A DNA stretch of 27,803 nucleotides from Haplomitrium mnioides (lineage: Eukaryota > Marchantiophyta > Haplomitriopsida > Calobryales): positions 79,097 through 106,899 of the forward strand of contig JBNGIS010009513.1 of assembly GCA_049999725.1 (NCBI GenBank), written 5' to 3'. The notes beneath the pieces are model-generated. The model was given only the letters and a program-made list of their open reading frames with translations. It was not told the DNA's origin and did no database searches. Positions 26,669 to 27,803 of this stretch are shown here, in pieces. Both the position numbers and the translations under genes were made by a program. Numbering within the stretch: position 1 is the first letter of the stretch; each line of letters begins with the position of its first letter.

Positions 26669-26865
26669 TTAGGGGCAGGATTCTGAAAATATTCATCTAG
26701 TCGACTGATTTTCCCTTTTAGGAATGATATTTCTGTACCAGAGTCAGAGGGATAGTGGTGTTGAATTTTCATTCATCTGGAAAGCCTATGAGAAAACCTT
26801 CTAGCATTTGGGCTTTTAGGGTCGAGACCAGGAGAATACAACATAAAAAACAATTAGGAAAAACA
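26669..26865. other. Unassigned sequence
   Basis: About 200 bp between LINE family 2 copies. No similarity was recognised. Confidence 0.4.
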
Positions 26866-27388
26866 AATACAGAATAGAATAGAATTAAATTCGATTAAAG
26901 TCCAAAAACAGCCCTGAGGCATCAAGGACTAAGAGTACAATGTGCACGAGAGTGCAGAAGGGTGCGAAAAAACAAAGTAGTCAGCCAAAAATGTCAGAGC
27001 AAAATATAATTGAGCGGGGACAAACCTGCTTGCAAGTCACATGCTCACTCTCTCATCACCAATCTCTATGTCTAAGTTGCATTTTTCTCGAGATATAAGC
27101 AGCATGAGTTCCCGAAAGAAGAGTGCCAGCCATTGCTGATCATGGTATTAGAGAAAATGTTAGACTGCTCCATTCTGTGCTACAAAAAGCACATGGTACC
27201 TTCCCTGCATTTCATATTGAATTGAATTCGATTTAAAGTCCAGAGCCAGCCCTAGGGCATGGAGTTACAAAAGATGATGTGGTGTTCATCTGCCGTGACT
27301 TGTAGGTTGCACTGGAGGCACAGTATCTTCTCAGGTCGTATTTTGTTGTCAATCTTCGACCATTTGGCTGTTTCACATCTCAATCGAT
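26866..27388 (-). mobile_element. LINE family 2, copy 3 (zinc-finger end, 3' UTR and tail)
   Basis: It runs parallel to copy 2: aatagaatagaattaaattc tail, attgagcggggacaaacctg, agttcccgaaagaagagtgc, gatgatgtggtgttcatctg, and tttcacatctcaatcgatg at its far end. Many substitutions break the frame. A tail-only scrap is inserted at about 27218-27262. Confidence 0.82.
27218..27262 (-). mobile_element. LINE family 2 tail-only insertion (~45 bp) inside copy 3
   Basis: attgaattgaattcgattta, aagtccagagccagccctag and ggcatgg form the terminal piece of the family-2 3' end. They replace or interrupt the segment that reads tttcatagtatctggggc in copy 2. Confidence 0.7.
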
Positions 27389-27480
27389 GGGAATATTGAG
27401 ATTTCGAGCTCTACCACTCACTCTATTGTTGTTATACCAGGGTGTTCTGGTATTTTGGTTGTATGGCTGGTGCTATGCCA
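27389..27480. other. Unassigned sequence
   Basis: Between LINE copy 3 and the tandem duplication. Nothing recognised. Confidence 0.4.
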
Positions 27481-27744
27481 GCGTATGCATGTATTAGTTA
27501 TGAAGTTGTGGAGAGCAAAACTAACCACAACAACTCTTAAATAGAAGCTGCAATGGTCTAGGAAAAACCTACACATATTACAACTGTGCACGCATAGAGT
27601 GCAGCGTATGCATGCATGTATGTATGTATGTATTAGTTATGAAGTTGTGGAGAGCAAAACTAACCACAACAACAATTAAATGGAAGCTGCAAAAGCCTAG
27701 GAAAAACCTACACATATCACAACTGTGCACGCATAGAGTGCAGC
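27481..27744. repeat. Tandem duplication (units 27481-27603 and 27604-27744) with a (GTAT)n expansion
   Basis: Both units start gcgtatgcatg, contain tattagttatgaagttgtgg, agagcaaaactaaccacaac and aaaaacctacacatat, and end gtgcacgcatagagtgcagc. The second unit is about 16 bp longer because of gtat repeats at 27612-27631, and there are a few substitutions. No coding evidence. Confidence 0.85.
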
Positions 27745-27803
27745 CTTGACAATGTGGTGTCAGACACAAAGCTTCAGACTATTCAGCCTCATCATGTGTA
27801 GCA

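Noticed and set aside
1-27803. tRNA or rRNA genes
   Set aside because: No cloverleaf with A/B boxes or conserved rRNA segment was recognised on either strand. A tRNAscan or Rfam search could not be run.

Overview
The window looks like an intronic, transposon-packed stretch of a plant nuclear genome. Three short minus-strand exons (13475-13590, 13129-13207, 5930-6017) encode consecutive pieces of a Ser/Thr kinase catalytic domain. They resemble the plant SnRK1-activating kinases (GRIK/SnAK family). Splice sites and codon phases match across two introns, one of 267 bp and one of 7,111 bp. No upstream exon was found between 13591 and the right edge, so the next intron would exceed 14 kb if the gene is intact. 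Introns this large, plus plant-type LINE ORF1 (DUF4283 with CCHC knuckle) and Copia elements, suggest a large-genome land plant. I cannot place the species; a fern, lycophyte or other seed-free plant is only a guess.

Almost everything else is retrotransposon. Four kinds recur. (1) LINE family 1 is L1-like, with an ORF1 tail, an endonuclease/RT/zinc-finger ORF2 and a poly(A) tail: 1-1236 (-), a long copy at 14436-25460 (+), and many 3' scraps. (2) LINE family 2 is a different RT whose 3' tail is a short ATTC/TATTC repeat instead of poly(A): split copy 1405-2319/4477-4985 (+), 11864-12563 (-), 26866-27388 (-), and tail-only scraps. (3) Two copies of an ORF1-only element (2320-4463; 7756-9118) carry DUF4283/CCHC ORF1 followed directly by a LINE-family-1-like 3' end and poly(A), with target-site duplications and no ORF2. 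They resemble the mammalian HAL1 'half-L1' arrangement. (4) LTR elements include a Copia element (16911-22270, minus strand, 377-bp LTRs, TSD CGTCT). It lies inside a roughly 854-bp solo LTR (TSD ATACA), which lies inside ORF2 of the long LINE.

A degenerate repeat of about 35 bp forms arrays in both orientations (4989-5095, 7165-7550, and 7690-9250 interrupted by the second ORF1-only element). Related 34-bp units form the 5' UTR of the complete ORF1-only copy, so the arrays may be relics of LINE-type promoter monomers.

None of the large elements looks autonomous. The Copia copy has lost the catalytic core or a catalytic residue of protease, integrase and RT, although its LTRs are about 99% identical by eye. 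The long LINE has mutated endonuclease and RT active-site motifs plus stops and a frameshift. The best-preserved frame is the ORF1 of the second ORF1-only element.
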